This document shows, piece after piece, positions 9,401 to 17,487 of a DNA stretch of 64,000 nt (the first letter of the stretch is position 1; each line of letters opens with the position of its first letter). The position numbers and the translations under genes are program-made. The DNA is from Psychromonas ingrahamii 37 (GTDB taxonomy: Bacteria > Pseudomonadota > Gammaproteobacteria > Enterobacterales > Psychromonadaceae), in contig NC_008709.1 in assembly GCF_000015285.1 (NCBI RefSeq), positions 1,240,001 through 1,304,000 of the forward strand. Reading direction: 5' to 3'. The notes beneath the pieces were generated by a model. It was not told where the DNA came from. It did no database searches and saw only the letters and a list, made by a program, of their open reading frames with translations.

Positions 9401-9741
9401 CCATCAGCCCGATTTACTGATTCTTGATTTAATGTTGCCCCGGCGTAACGGCCTCAATATCGACTGGGAGTTGCGCACTTTCAGTCAGGTACCTGTGGTG
9501 ATGGCCACTGCAGGGTTGACGAGATTGATCGAATTGAGTGCAGACGATTACATCTGTAAACCCTACAGTCCCAGAGAGCGAGTGATTAGAGTTGAAAATA
9601 TTTTACATCGTTTTAGGAAGGGATTAGTACACTCCATGGATATCCTAAATAATCGATTGATGATCAAAAATGCAGGATGTTGCTCCGGAAAGTGAATGCA
9701 TTAAATCCATTTACGGTATTAGTTACAAATTAACGCTTTAA
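9401..9741 (+). pseudogene. Decayed, internally deleted baeR copy
   Basis: 9401-9620 repeats baeR 7611-7840 (CAGCCCGATTTACTGATTCT, TTTCAGTCAGGTACC, GACGATTACATCTG) with frameshifting losses around the DEIDRL segment. 9668-9741 then repeats the last 70 bases of baeR (AAATGCAGGATGTTGCTCCG to the stop). The N-terminal receiver half and most of the winged helix are missing. With the baeS fragment at 8151-8530 it marks a former tandem duplication of the operon. Confidence 0.85.
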
Positions 9742-9877
9742 AAATCCTTTTTTTCTCCATATTTCCTGCACAGTTGCCCTCTATAGTTTATTCATAAAGA
9801 AAATCATTACCTACCAAGGGGGATGATTTTCTAAATAGAATACTTAATTCTCCAACAACAATAAAAGAGGCAACATT

Positions 9878-10462
9878 ATGAAAAAATTACTGTTGATTAC
9901 CGGCGCTTTATTAATGGCAACAACCCATTCAACCTTTGCCGCGGAGCAAAATCAGAATGCTGCAACCTCGAGAGTCAATAAACATCACATGACATTTGCC
10001 CAATTGGATGCAAATGCCGATGGTGTTTTATCTAAAGATGAGGTGCGTGGACGCTTATTAGCAAACTTCGATAGCGTTGACAGTGATGCCAGCGGCACAC
10101 TGTCAACCGATGAGTTTAATGCCCGTGTAGAGATGGGTAAACAAGGGCATCACAAAGATCATCACCAAAAAAATGGTTATAATCATCCGACCTTTGCGCA
10201 GCTGGATATTAATAATGACAGTTTTTTAGCTAAAGATGAAGTGCGCGGCCGTTTATTGGCTCATTTTGATAATTTAGACAGCGATGCCAGCGGCACACTG
10301 TCGGCCGATGAGTTTAATGCCCGTTTCGATATGGGTAAACAGGGCAGACAAGGACATCACAAAGGAAATCGTGATTATCGCCCTAATTTTGAGCAGTTAG
10401 ATCTTGATGGTGATGGGGTGCTTTCGGCTGAAGAGTTTAATGCCGTTGTTAATCACAGTTAA
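9878..10462 (+). CDS. Secreted EF-hand calcium-binding protein with internal duplication
   Basis: 194 residues. Signal peptide MKKLLLITGALLMATTHSTF with cleavage likely after AFA-like ...TFAA, so periplasmic or exported. Five EF-hand loops: 44-55 (DANADGVLSKDE), 68-79 (DSDASGTLSTDE), 110-121 (DINNDSFLAKDE), 134-145 (DSDASGTLSADE), 175-186 (DLDGDGVLSAEE). Loops 1-2 and 3-4 with their His-rich linkers are a near-exact internal repeat of about 66 residues. Loop 3 has Ser replacing the usual Gly at position 6, perhaps weakening Ca binding. AAAGAGG precedes the ATG. Position behind the two-component system suggests it as a target. Function unproven. Confidence 0.85.
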   Translation: MKKLLLITGALLMATTHSTFAAEQNQNAATSRVNKHHMTFAQLDANADGVLSKDEVRGRLLANFDSVDSDASGTLSTDEFNARVEMGKQGHHKDHHQKNGYNHPTFAQLDINNDSFLAKDEVRGRLLAHFDNLDSDASGTLSADEFNARFDMGKQGRQGHHKGNRDYRPNFEQLDLDGDGVLSAEEFNAVVNHS

Positions 10463-10519
10463 AAATAATCACAGTTAAAAAATGGCTAATTAATATTGCA
10501 CTGGCTTATTCTTAATCTG

Positions 10520-10565
10520 AAAACCATACGCTGATAAAGTCAAATTGAGCGTATGGTTTTTTTTT
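10520..10565 (+). terminator. Intrinsic terminator of the EF-hand gene
   Basis: AAAACCATACGCT pairs with AGCGTATGGTTTT around a loop of about 17 bases and is followed by a run of T. It lies between convergent genes; the minus-strand reading has only four T after the stem, so it serves that side poorly. Confidence 0.85.
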
Positions 10566-10581
10566 ATACGAACAGGATTTT

Positions 10582-11025
10582 TTATTTTTCGCTATTAATA
10601 ATATTTTTGAAATGTTTTTTCTTGGTCAGCAAGTAATCAATATCAGGCGGAAAATCTTTGTTTGTTTTGGCATGTTTCATCATATCGAAGATTTTAAACT
10701 CAGTTAATACAGCAAACTGATAGGGGATAAATTCACTATTCGCCTGTTGTGTCGGATCAAAGTAGCGATCCCCAATTTTAATGATGGCATGTTCAAGCAA
10801 AGGGTCTTCACAACGGTAACCAAGTACATACCTTTCACCGCGGCGATAAATGACATTCATATAACTGTTGTAAAAACTCTCATTTTCTTTACTGGTACAG
10901 TTGTTTAAAGCGGCCTCATCCATTGCACTGACGGTTATAATTTTGATTTTATCCGCATTGAAATTTAATGCAGTCAATTGCTTGCTAATAGCTGTAAGGG
11001 TTAATTCTGTCACTTGGAATACCAT
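10582..11025 (-). CDS. Hypothetical protein, 147 residues
   Basis: I do not recognise this protein. It has no signal peptide or membrane span and looks cytoplasmic. There are two Cys (Cys43 and Cys72) and a charged Lys-rich C-terminus (LLTKKKHFKNIINSEK). The segment HAIIKIGDRYFDPTQQ resembles the His...Asp-Pro stretch of some transglutaminase-like folds, but without a matching catalytic Cys in the right place I do not call it one. It is a single-gene unit convergent with the EF-hand gene. That it is expressed is likely from intact length and normal codon use. Confidence 0.6.
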   Translation of the reverse strand: MVFQVTELTLTAISKQLTALNFNADKIKIITVSAMDEAALNNCTSKENESFYNSYMNVIYRRGERYVLGYRCEDPLLEHAIIKIGDRYFDPTQQANSEFIPYQFAVLTEFKIFDMMKHAKTNKDFPPDIDYLLTKKKHFKNIINSEK

Positions 11026-11165
11026 CTGGTTAATAAAAATCGCCGATATTATACTTTAATATTTCTCTGAACGCACTTAAACGCGCGAGTCCTTTACCAA
11101 GACAAATCAAGCCCTTTACTAAGAAAAACACCCCCTTTTGAACCTAAAGAGGATTCGAATAGGTT

Positions 11166-11711
11166 TTATAAAAGGCTCATTTTGATTAACAATGTTTGGT
11201 TTTTAACCAAAATTGATTGTAATGACGAGTTGGCCATTTTTTCTTGTGTCTTTTGATCATTAAATAGGTAGAACGGAGAAAACTGCACTGCCTTTTCTAA
11301 GCTTAATTGCGCAATTTTTTTTATTTCTGGCATTAAATCCGGTGGTATATTTTCTATTTCTAAAGAGATAATATTTGGATTAATAAGGTAAAAAGCCTTT
11401 TTTTCTGCATTGTAAGTGATGACCCCTTTTGCATACGCCCAGCCAGATCCTTTTATATTTCCAAGTACAGTGATATCGATACGGGTAAATACTCCAATTT
11501 GATCGCTTCCTTCAATTAAATCGACGCGAGAATCGTATATTTTAGCTGAAATATAAGCGGCTTCTTTTTTTATTGGCAGCTCTTTAGTGAGTTTCTCCTG
11601 CAGCTCCTGCTCGGTGATTTTCAAGGTATAGGGAAGGGCGGTTGCAAACGAAGGTAATGTAGACAATGAGGACAATGTTAATAAGCAGATAAAAAATATT
11701 CTATGAAGCAT
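11166..11711 (-). CDS. DUF1439 (YceB-like) envelope protein
   Basis: 181 residues with a Sec signal peptide (MLHRIFFICLLTLSSLSTLP, cleavage near SFA-TAL). The mature part follows the YceB/DUF1439 pattern: LKITEQELQEKLTKELP at the start, a central run of alternating beta strands (RIDITVLGNIKGSG, KKAFYLINPNII), and a C-terminal segment equivalent to the QPAYVL region of YceB (SPFYLFNDQ). E. coli YceB is a lipoprotein; here no lipobox Cys is present, so the protein is probably free in the periplasm. Function of the family is unknown. ATG preceded by AAGGAAAA. Confidence 0.75.
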   Translation of the reverse strand: MLHRIFFICLLTLSSLSTLPSFATALPYTLKITEQELQEKLTKELPIKKEAAYISAKIYDSRVDLIEGSDQIGVFTRIDITVLGNIKGSGWAYAKGVITYNAEKKAFYLINPNIISLEIENIPPDLMPEIKKIAQLSLEKAVQFSPFYLFNDQKTQEKMANSSLQSILVKNQTLLIKMSLL

Positions 11712-11961
11712 TGTTTTTCCTTATAGCGCGGTGAAAATAACTTTATAGCAGTTAATAACGATTAAAGATAATAGCAATTAAAAAATTATTTATTCAATCG
11801 CTTAAATATTTCTAACCCTTTGGATTTTCCCATACCCCTATTTTTCTTCACCCTATTTTCTTCACAATAAAAAAATTAATGCTTATTCCTATCAATAGAG
11901 GGACATAAAGGGTTATTTTGTTTTAGTTACGTGTTTTTATAACCTATTTCGCCATTGAAAG

Positions 11962-11988
11962 AGATCAAATTGAACGGCTCTCTCGTAT
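11962..11988 (+). promoter_or_regulatory. Candidate RpoE (ECF11-type) promoter of the LON-domain gene
   Basis: AGATC, 17 bases, CGTAT, ending 26 bases before the start codon. Identical spacing and core recur before rpoE and msrA. It resembles the TGATC / CGTAAGA-type promoter of the R. sphaeroides RpoE-ChrR system, but not exactly. Confidence 0.6.
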
Positions 11989-12013
11989 CCTTAGGAATAT
12001 CAAGGAGAATTAT

Positions 12014-12562
12014 ATGAGATTAGCTTTATTTCCACTGCCTGTTTTTTTACTGCCCGAAGGGTTAACAAGGTTACGTATTTTTGAACCACGTTATAAGAGG
12101 CTAGTAGCAGAGGCTATGTCAACGGGGCAAGGTTTTGGATTATGCCTGCCGAAGGAAGGGCATAATCTCTATGATATAGGCATTCGCGTTGAAATATATA
12201 ATTTTGATCAGGACGAAAATGGTTTTTTAATTATTGATATCAAAGGCACTGATAGATTTACATTTGACGATGTAAGCTCAGATTCTGACGGTTTAAGGCA
12301 TGCTGATGTAACTCTGATAGATGGATGGGAAAGCATTCAAATGACGCCTCAATATGAGTTTATGCTGGCCCCCTTAAAAGCCGTTTTAACGTCTATACCT
12401 TTACATGTGGAACAAGTTAATCAACAAGGCTTTAATAATTTGAGCTGGATTTGTCAGCGTTGGTTAGAAATATTACCTGTGCCTGCCGATAAAAAATACT
12501 GGCTTGCTCGGCAAAGCGGCCCAGAGCCTACTGTTGAGTTTATCCGTGAAGTAATTCAGTAG
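12014..12562 (+). CDS. LON substrate-binding-domain protein (no protease domain)
   Basis: 182 residues that correspond to the N-terminal substrate-recognition domain of Lon: LALFPLPVFLLPEG at the start, then LRIFEPRYKRLVAEA, the hallmark strand-helix of the domain, and a helical C-terminal half. No AAA+ or Ser-Lys protease part is present. Stand-alone LON-domain proteins are common and mostly uncharacterised. AAGGAG 7 bases before the ATG gives a clear start. It is the first gene of the light-stress cluster, 110 bases before rpoE, with its own candidate ECF promoter. A role as a client-binding adaptor is only a suggestion. Confidence 0.85.
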   Translation: MRLALFPLPVFLLPEGLTRLRIFEPRYKRLVAEAMSTGQGFGLCLPKEGHNLYDIGIRVEIYNFDQDENGFLIIDIKGTDRFTFDDVSSDSDGLRHADVTLIDGWESIQMTPQYEFMLAPLKAVLTSIPLHVEQVNQQGFNNLSWICQRWLEILPVPADKKYWLARQSGPEPTVEFIREVIQ

Positions 12563-12590
12563 CTGTTTGTGAATAAAAATTATTATTTAA

Positions 12591-12617
12591 TGATCTAATC
12601 TCAAATTTTGACCGTAT
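12591..12617 (+). promoter_or_regulatory. Candidate RpoE autoregulatory promoter
   Basis: TGATC, 17 bases, CGTAT, about 55 bases before rpoE. It has the same core and spacing as the sites at 11962 and 57049. Autoregulation is usual for RpoE-ChrR operons. Confidence 0.65.
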
Positions 12618-12672
12618 AGAGTGTCTCATACAGATAAGTTGTTCTTATAATGTTGGAAGGGTAATATAAACT

Positions 12673-13293
12673 ATGATAGCCAGAATAGCTCATAACTCGA
12701 CGGACATTACATTGAATAATACAAAACTTAATTCACTAGATAGTGAACAATTAAAAATAAATTTGTGGTTAAAATTGGTTGCAACCAAGCAGGATAAAGA
12801 AGCCTTTTCTGAGCTGTTCAAATGGTTTGCACCGAGAATTCGTGCGCACGGTATGCAGCGTTTTAAACAAGAAGCACTGGCAATGGATTTGGTACAAGAG
12901 ACGATGTTATTAGTGTGGCGAAAAGCCGTTTTGTTTAATGTGGATAAAGGTAAAGCCAGCACTTGGATTTACACCATAATGCGTAATTACTGTTTCGATA
13001 TGCTGCGTAAAAAACAAACTCAGAAAGAAGATACGATCAGTGATGATCTTTGGCCGGTTATTGAGCAGCAAGTACCGGATGATAAAGATGATCATTTACA
13101 GAATCGCTTATTATTAAGCCATCTGGGAAGTTTACCCTTAGAGCAAAAACAAGTCGTTGAAGCTATTTATTTGCAAGAAATGACTCAACAGGAATTAGCC
13201 ACTCATCTTGATCTCCCCTTAGGTACGGTTAAATCCCGGCTTAGATTGGCGATATCAAAATTAAAATCAAAATTGGAGGCAGATCTTGATTAA
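12673..13293 (+). CDS. rpoE: ECF RNA polymerase sigma factor of the RpoE-ChrR type
   Basis: 206 residues. Region 2 at about 40-110 (FAPRIRAHGMQRF, ALAMDLVQETMLLVWRK, KASTWIYTIMRNYCFDMLR) and region 4 at about 140-200 (LPLEQKQVVEAIYLQEMTQQ, LDLPLGTVKSRLRLAISKLK). Paired with a zinc ChrR anti-sigma, it belongs with the ECF group that in Rhodobacter sphaeroides responds to singlet oxygen. The stop overlaps the start of chrR by 8 bases, which couples translation of the pair. The ribosome site (GGAAGG) is unusually distant from the ATG, suggesting low translation. The symbol follows this ECF family, not E. coli sigma-E. Confidence 0.92.
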   Translation: MIARIAHNSTDITLNNTKLNSLDSEQLKINLWLKLVATKQDKEAFSELFKWFAPRIRAHGMQRFKQEALAMDLVQETMLLVWRKAVLFNVDKGKASTWIYTIMRNYCFDMLRKKQTQKEDTISDDLWPVIEQQVPDDKDDHLQNRLLLSHLGSLPLEQKQVVEAIYLQEMTQQELATHLDLPLGTVKSRLRLAISKLKSKLEADLD

Positions 13294-13936
13294 ACATCAT
13301 CCAACATCCGCATTATTAGCCAGCCATAGCGCTGCACAACTCCCTCTGTCTTTATCAATTGCGGTGAGTGCCCATCTTGAAATGTGCCCTAAATGCGTCA
13401 CTGTTACCAGACAAATAACGGAACAACAATCAGATCTTTTTGAAGCACAGGATGTCACAAAGAATATCAATTTTTCTAATATATTAGATAAAATTTTTGA
13501 GCATCAACCCGAGCGGCAGGTAGAGCCTAAAAAAGTAGTGATGAATAGCATTTCTGTTGCCGGGACTGAGTACCAATTACCGCGTGCATTTACCCATTTT
13601 ACGGATCTTAAATGGTCTTCTTTTGGTGCAATAAGCCGTGCGCGCGTGGTTAAGGATACAGATAATATTCGTGCTAGTTTATTACATATCGACAAAAATA
13701 GCATTATTCCCAGCCATACCCATAAAGGTTATGAGCTTACGCTATTATTAGAGGGGGCTTTTAGCGACGAAAGTGGTGTTTATAACAAAGGTGATTTCAT
13801 CTGGCTGAATAACGACCTTGAACATACCCCCTTTACTAAAGAGGGGTGTCTTTGTTATGCGGTTCAAGATGCGCCACTGCGTTTTGTCTCGGGTATCAGC
13901 CAGGCACTTAATCCGCTTGGTCAATTAATTTATTAA
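13286..13936 (+). CDS. chrR: ChrR family zinc anti-sigma factor with cupin domain
   Basis: 216 residues from a TTG start, supported by GGAGG at 13275-13279, 6 bases before it. The N-terminal anti-sigma domain has His4/His5 and HLEMCPKC (His30, Cys34, Cys37), the HxxxCxxC zinc site that binds the sigma factor. The C-terminal cupin (about 130-205) has SHTHKGYE (two His and a Glu) and a later LEHTPF His, the second metal site that senses singlet oxygen in the R. sphaeroides protein. It should hold RpoE inactive until photo-oxidative stress. All key ligands are present. Confidence 0.92.
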   Translation: MIKHHPTSALLASHSAAQLPLSLSIAVSAHLEMCPKCVTVTRQITEQQSDLFEAQDVTKNINFSNILDKIFEHQPERQVEPKKVVMNSISVAGTEYQLPRAFTHFTDLKWSSFGAISRARVVKDTDNIRASLLHIDKNSIIPSHTHKGYELTLLLEGAFSDESGVYNKGDFIWLNNDLEHTPFTKEGCLCYAVQDAPLRFVSGISQALNPLGQLIY

Positions 13937-13985
13937 AGATAAATAGGCCTCAATAACCTATATTTTAAATAAAAAAGGTAAAAAT

Positions 13986-14942
13986 ATGGTTGAGTTTTCA
14001 GATGAAAAAATTCAAGTTGGCATAAGCAGTTGCTTAATTGGCAACAAAGTCCGTTTTGATGGCGGGCATAAGCAGAGTTCATATTGCACTAAAGTCTTAT
14101 CCGATTATTTTGATTTTCAGCCTATCTGTCCGGAAATGGCCATTGGATTAGGGACACCTCGAAAAGCGATTCGCTTGGTTAAAGATGAAGACAGGATCCG
14201 TGTTATGGCTAGTGATGGTAGTTTTGAAGTCACTGAACAATTAACTGAATTCGGCGAAAAAACCAGCCCTTTATTAACCTCATTGAGCGGTTATATATTC
14301 TGTGCTAAATCGCCCACTTGCGGTATGGAACGGGTAACTCTTTATAATGAGGGCACTAATCAGGGTAATCGTGACGGAGTCGGCGTGTTTGCTGCAAAGG
14401 TGATGGCGGATCATCCTCTGCTGCCAGTAGAAGAACAGGGTCGTTTAAATGATCTGTTATTAAGGGAAAATTTTATCACTCGCGTTTTTGCTTACCATAG
14501 GTGGCAATCATTAGTCGCAGGCGGTTTAAGTATTCGCAAACTTATTCAGTTTCATGCCGAGCATAAATACTTATTAATGTCCCATAATGTCAAACTTTAT
14601 TATAAATTAGGCCCACTATTAAGTGGTAGCAAAGAAGCCATTGAGGTGGTTGCTAAGCAGTACATTGAGGGGTTTATGGCGACCCTTAAAACCTTACCTA
14701 ATCGTAAAAGTCACACTAATACGCTATCGCATCTGCAAGGCTATTTTAAGCGTTCACTCAGCAGTGCCGAGCGTGTGGATTTGGCAAATGACATTGATAA
14801 ATACCGCAAAGGTTTGTTACCGCTAATGGTCCCGATAACGTTAATTACGCATTATCTTACTTTATATCCCGATCCTTATTTAAAGCAGCAGGTCTATCTG
14901 CACCCTCATCCGGAAGAACTAAAACTACGCTATTCGCATTAA
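13986..14942 (+). CDS. rudS: TudS (DUF523)-DUF1722 fusion, RudS-like tRNA 4-thiouridine desulfidase
   Basis: 318 residues. The N-terminal DUF523/TudS domain (about 8-150) carries three Cys, Cys16 (GISSCLIG), Cys48 (QPICPEM) and Cys112 (KSPTCGMERV), the likely ligands of the 4Fe-4S cluster that takes up sulfur. The C-terminal DUF1722 domain spans about 190-310 (YHRWQSLVAGGLSIRKLIQF, LSHLQGYFKRSLSSAERVDL). To my knowledge such long fusions (RudS) remove the thiol from 4-thiouridine in tRNA, the near-UV chromophore, so a place in a light-stress operon makes sense. It is followed 36 bases later by photolyase. Family secure; the substrate is by analogy. Confidence 0.85.
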   Translation: MVEFSDEKIQVGISSCLIGNKVRFDGGHKQSSYCTKVLSDYFDFQPICPEMAIGLGTPRKAIRLVKDEDRIRVMASDGSFEVTEQLTEFGEKTSPLLTSLSGYIFCAKSPTCGMERVTLYNEGTNQGNRDGVGVFAAKVMADHPLLPVEEQGRLNDLLLRENFITRVFAYHRWQSLVAGGLSIRKLIQFHAEHKYLLMSHNVKLYYKLGPLLSGSKEAIEVVAKQYIEGFMATLKTLPNRKSHTNTLSHLQGYFKRSLSSAERVDLANDIDKYRKGLLPLMVPITLITHYLTLYPDPYLKQQVYLHPHPEELKLRYSH

Positions 14943-14978
14943 CAAAATACTCACTTTTTATGGTAAAGGATCACAAAG

Positions 14979-16340
14979 ATGCACTTGGTTTGGTTTCGTA
15001 ACGATTTACGTACGTCAGATAATTCAGCTTTATATTATGCTTGTTTAAAAGGCCCGGTAACAGGCATTTATTTTGTTACCCCCGGGCAGTGGAAAAATCA
15101 CCAATTAGCGCCTATTCAAGCTGATTTTATTGAGCAAAATTTAAAAGTTTTAGCTGAAGAGTTAGCGGCATTAGGTATTCCCTTGTTAATCGAAGAAGTC
15201 GCTGACTTTTCTCATATCCCGGCACGCCTTAAGCAGATCCAAAAAGATCACCATATTAATACTATTCATGCCAATGATGAGCCCGAAATTAATGAAAAAG
15301 AGCGCGATCAAGCGGTCAAAAAAGCCGGGCTGCCTTTAGTACTTTATCAGTGTGACTGTATTTTACAGGCGGGCAGCGTACTTACGAAGCAAGGTGGAAT
15401 GTATAAAGTATTCACCGCTTTTAGAAATGCCTGGATGAAAGAAGTAAAACAGACAGATCTCACGCCATTACCCAAACCTGCTGATCAGATGCCCTCCTTA
15501 AATGTGAGTTGGTCGAAAAATATAAGTGTTAATTATGACAAAAAATCCAGCCAAGCCTGGCCTGCGGGAGAGACTGCCGCGTTGCGGCGTTTACGGCATT
15601 TTTTATTACAGGATATAGAAGATTATCATCACAACAGAGATATTCCCTCTCTCGATGGCACATCCGGGTTATCTGCTTATTTAAAATTCGGCGTTATCAG
15701 TGCCAAACGTTGTGTTTATGAGGTACTGGCGGCTTTTCCCGATGCCTTAGATGCTCAGGACTCAAGTGTCTTTAGTTGGATAAATGAAATTGTTTGGCGT
15801 GAATTTTATCGCCATCTAATGATCTTTAATCCGCAATTATGTAAAGGGAAAAATTTCAATAAACTGGCAGATAATATCACTTGGAGCAATAACCCCGATG
15901 ACTTTAAAGCCTGGTGTGAAGGGCGGACAGGGTATGGATTGGTAGATGCTGCGATGCGTCAGTTAAATCAAACTGGCTGGATGCATAACCGCTTAAGAAT
16001 GGTAACTGCCAGTTTTTTAACTAAGCATTTACTGATCGATTGGCGTTGGGGTGAGGCTTATTTCAGGGAGCATTTAATAGACGGTGATTTGGCATCCAAT
16101 AACGGTGGCTGGCAGTGGGCTGCCAGTACAGGTTGTGATGCACAACCCTATTTTAGAATTTTTAACCCTATTATTCAGAGTCAAAAGTTTGATCCAAAGG
16201 GACTTTTCATCCGTAAATACGTCAAAGAACTAAATGGATTCGATAATAAAAAAATTCATTTTCCGGTAAACGCAATAGTTGAACATAAACAAGCAAGATT
16301 AAATGCGTTAGATAGATATTCAGTATTAAAAAAGGGTTAA
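14979..16340 (+). CDS. phrB: Deoxyribodipyrimidine (CPD) photolyase
   Basis: 453 residues. N-terminal alpha/beta antenna domain (HLVWFRNDLRTSDNSAL, as in E. coli Phr) and C-terminal FAD-binding helical domain: FSWINEIVWREFYRHLMIFNP near 265-285, WCEGRTGYGLVDAAMRQL near 307-324, WMHNRLRMVTASFLTK near 328-343, and DGDLASNNGGWQW near 363-375. Splits UV-induced pyrimidine dimers with visible light. The Trp electron-transfer chain residues appear present (WR...W...W). Preceded by AAAGGATC and embedded in the RpoE-ChrR operon, matching the light-induced phr of other ChrR regulons. Confidence 0.95.
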   Translation: MHLVWFRNDLRTSDNSALYYACLKGPVTGIYFVTPGQWKNHQLAPIQADFIEQNLKVLAEELAALGIPLLIEEVADFSHIPARLKQIQKDHHINTIHANDEPEINEKERDQAVKKAGLPLVLYQCDCILQAGSVLTKQGGMYKVFTAFRNAWMKEVKQTDLTPLPKPADQMPSLNVSWSKNISVNYDKKSSQAWPAGETAALRRLRHFLLQDIEDYHHNRDIPSLDGTSGLSAYLKFGVISAKRCVYEVLAAFPDALDAQDSSVFSWINEIVWREFYRHLMIFNPQLCKGKNFNKLADNITWSNNPDDFKAWCEGRTGYGLVDAAMRQLNQTGWMHNRLRMVTASFLTKHLLIDWRWGEAYFREHLIDGDLASNNGGWQWAASTGCDAQPYFRIFNPIIQSQKFDPKGLFIRKYVKELNGFDNKKIHFPVNAIVEHKQARLNALDRYSVLKKG

Positions 16341-16342
16341 TA

Positions 16343-16768
16343 ATGACAAGTGCACTGATTGATGATTTTTGTCGTGTATATCAGGGATTAGATAAGAATA
16401 ATCTAAGCCAGCTGGGGCTCGTTTACAGTGATAATATAAATTTCATTGATGCGCTGCATAACCTTAAAGGGTTAGATCAATTAAGCGAGTATTTTAGCCA
16501 TCTTTACGGGCATCTTCTTTACTGCAATTTTAATATTGAAGAGGTGATTGAGGAGGAAGGCAAAGCCTCTATTATATGGACGATGCAATATGCGCATCCA
16601 AAAATCAATAAGGGTAATACTATCTCTGTAAATGGCAGTTCTCACCTTAAATTTAATGAAAAAATTTATTACCACCGAGATTTTCTTGATATGGGGCAAA
16701 TGTTGTATGAGCATCTGCCCTTGCTCGGTGGCGTTATTCGAATGGTTAAAAACCGGGTTGCTTCATGA
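16343..16768 (+). CDS. SnoaL/NTF2-like protein
   Basis: 141 residues with the cone-shaped NTF2-like pattern: helices at the start (LIDDFCRVYQGLDKNNLSQL), a DALHNLKGLDQLSEYF segment, then alternating strands (ASIIWTMQYAHP, SGSSHLKF-like SVNGSSHLKFN, KIYYHRDFLDM). Proteins of this shape may be small enzymes or binding partners; the real role here is unknown. It starts 2 bases after the photolyase stop and its stop overlaps the next start (ATGA), so it is translated as part of this operon. Similar NTF2-like proteins sit in ChrR-linked clusters of other gammaproteobacteria. Confidence 0.8.
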   Translation: MTSALIDDFCRVYQGLDKNNLSQLGLVYSDNINFIDALHNLKGLDQLSEYFSHLYGHLLYCNFNIEEVIEEEGKASIIWTMQYAHPKINKGNTISVNGSSHLKFNEKIYYHRDFLDMGQMLYEHLPLLGGVIRMVKNRVAS

Positions 16769-17487
16769 AACGTATCTTAATTACAGGCGCCACCTCCGGC
16801 ATTGGTAAAGCCTTGTGTTTGCTTTATCAGAAGCAAGGTTATGCCGTTATTGCCTGTGGTCGTAATCAACAAGCCTTAGATGAACTGCGTAGTTTAAAAA
16901 ATGTGTCAACATTAAGCTTTGATATCAGTGACAAAGAGCAAGTCGAAGAGGCTCTGAGAACACTGCCTGAGTTAGACATGGTTATTTTAAATGCGGGTAG
17001 TTGCGAATATATCGATAATGCCAAAAATTTTGACGGGGATCTCTTTGCACGCGTTATTACCACCAATTTAATCGCTTTGGGCTATTGCTTACAGAGTGTG
17101 TTACCGAAAATAAAAAAAGGCGGACAACTCGCTTTAATGGGCTCAAGCGCAATTTATTTACCTTTTTCTCGGGCAGAAGCCTACGGGGCGAGTAAAGCGG
17201 GGGTTGCTTATTTAGCTAAAACCTTGGCGATCGACCTTATTGATGATCAGATCAGTGTTTGTTTGATTAATCCCGGTTTTGTGAAAACGCCTTTAACGGA
17301 TAAAAATGCTTTTTCTATGCCTATGCTGATAACAGCTGATAAGGCTGCTGACTATATTTTTAAAGGGTTGCTTAAAGGTAAAAAAGAAATACATTTTCCT
17401 GCTTTTTTTACCTTTACGCTGAAAATATTAGCCTTCTTTCCGGACGCCGTTTGGTTTTTTATTGCGACAAGGATGATTAATAAATGA
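16765..17487 (+). CDS. Short-chain dehydrogenase/reductase in light-stress operon
   Basis: 240 residues. Cofactor motif TGATSGIG near residues 7-14, NAG near 76-78 (VILNAGSCEY), catalytic Ser in MGSSAIYLPF and YGASK near 142-146, and NPGFVKTPLTD following. A hydrophobic C-terminal tail (FFTFTLKILAFFPDAVWFFI) suggests membrane association, fitting a lipid substrate. It overlaps both neighbours by 4 bases. Substrate unknown; the adjoining FAD enzyme and CFA-like methyltransferase point to fatty-acyl or phospholipid chemistry, which is inference. Confidence 0.88.
   Translation: MKRILITGATSGIGKALCLLYQKQGYAVIACGRNQQALDELRSLKNVSTLSFDISDKEQVEEALRTLPELDMVILNAGSCEYIDNAKNFDGDLFARVITTNLIALGYCLQSVLPKIKKGGQLALMGSSAIYLPFSRAEAYGASKAGVAYLAKTLAIDLIDDQISVCLINPGFVKTPLTDKNAFSMPMLITADKAADYIFKGLLKGKKEIHFPAFFTFTLKILAFFPDAVWFFIATRMINK

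Noticed and set aside
9432-9695. 87-codon response-regulator-like open frame
   Set aside because: It is a chance remainder of the decayed baeR copy; it lacks the receiver start and the DNA-binding domain.
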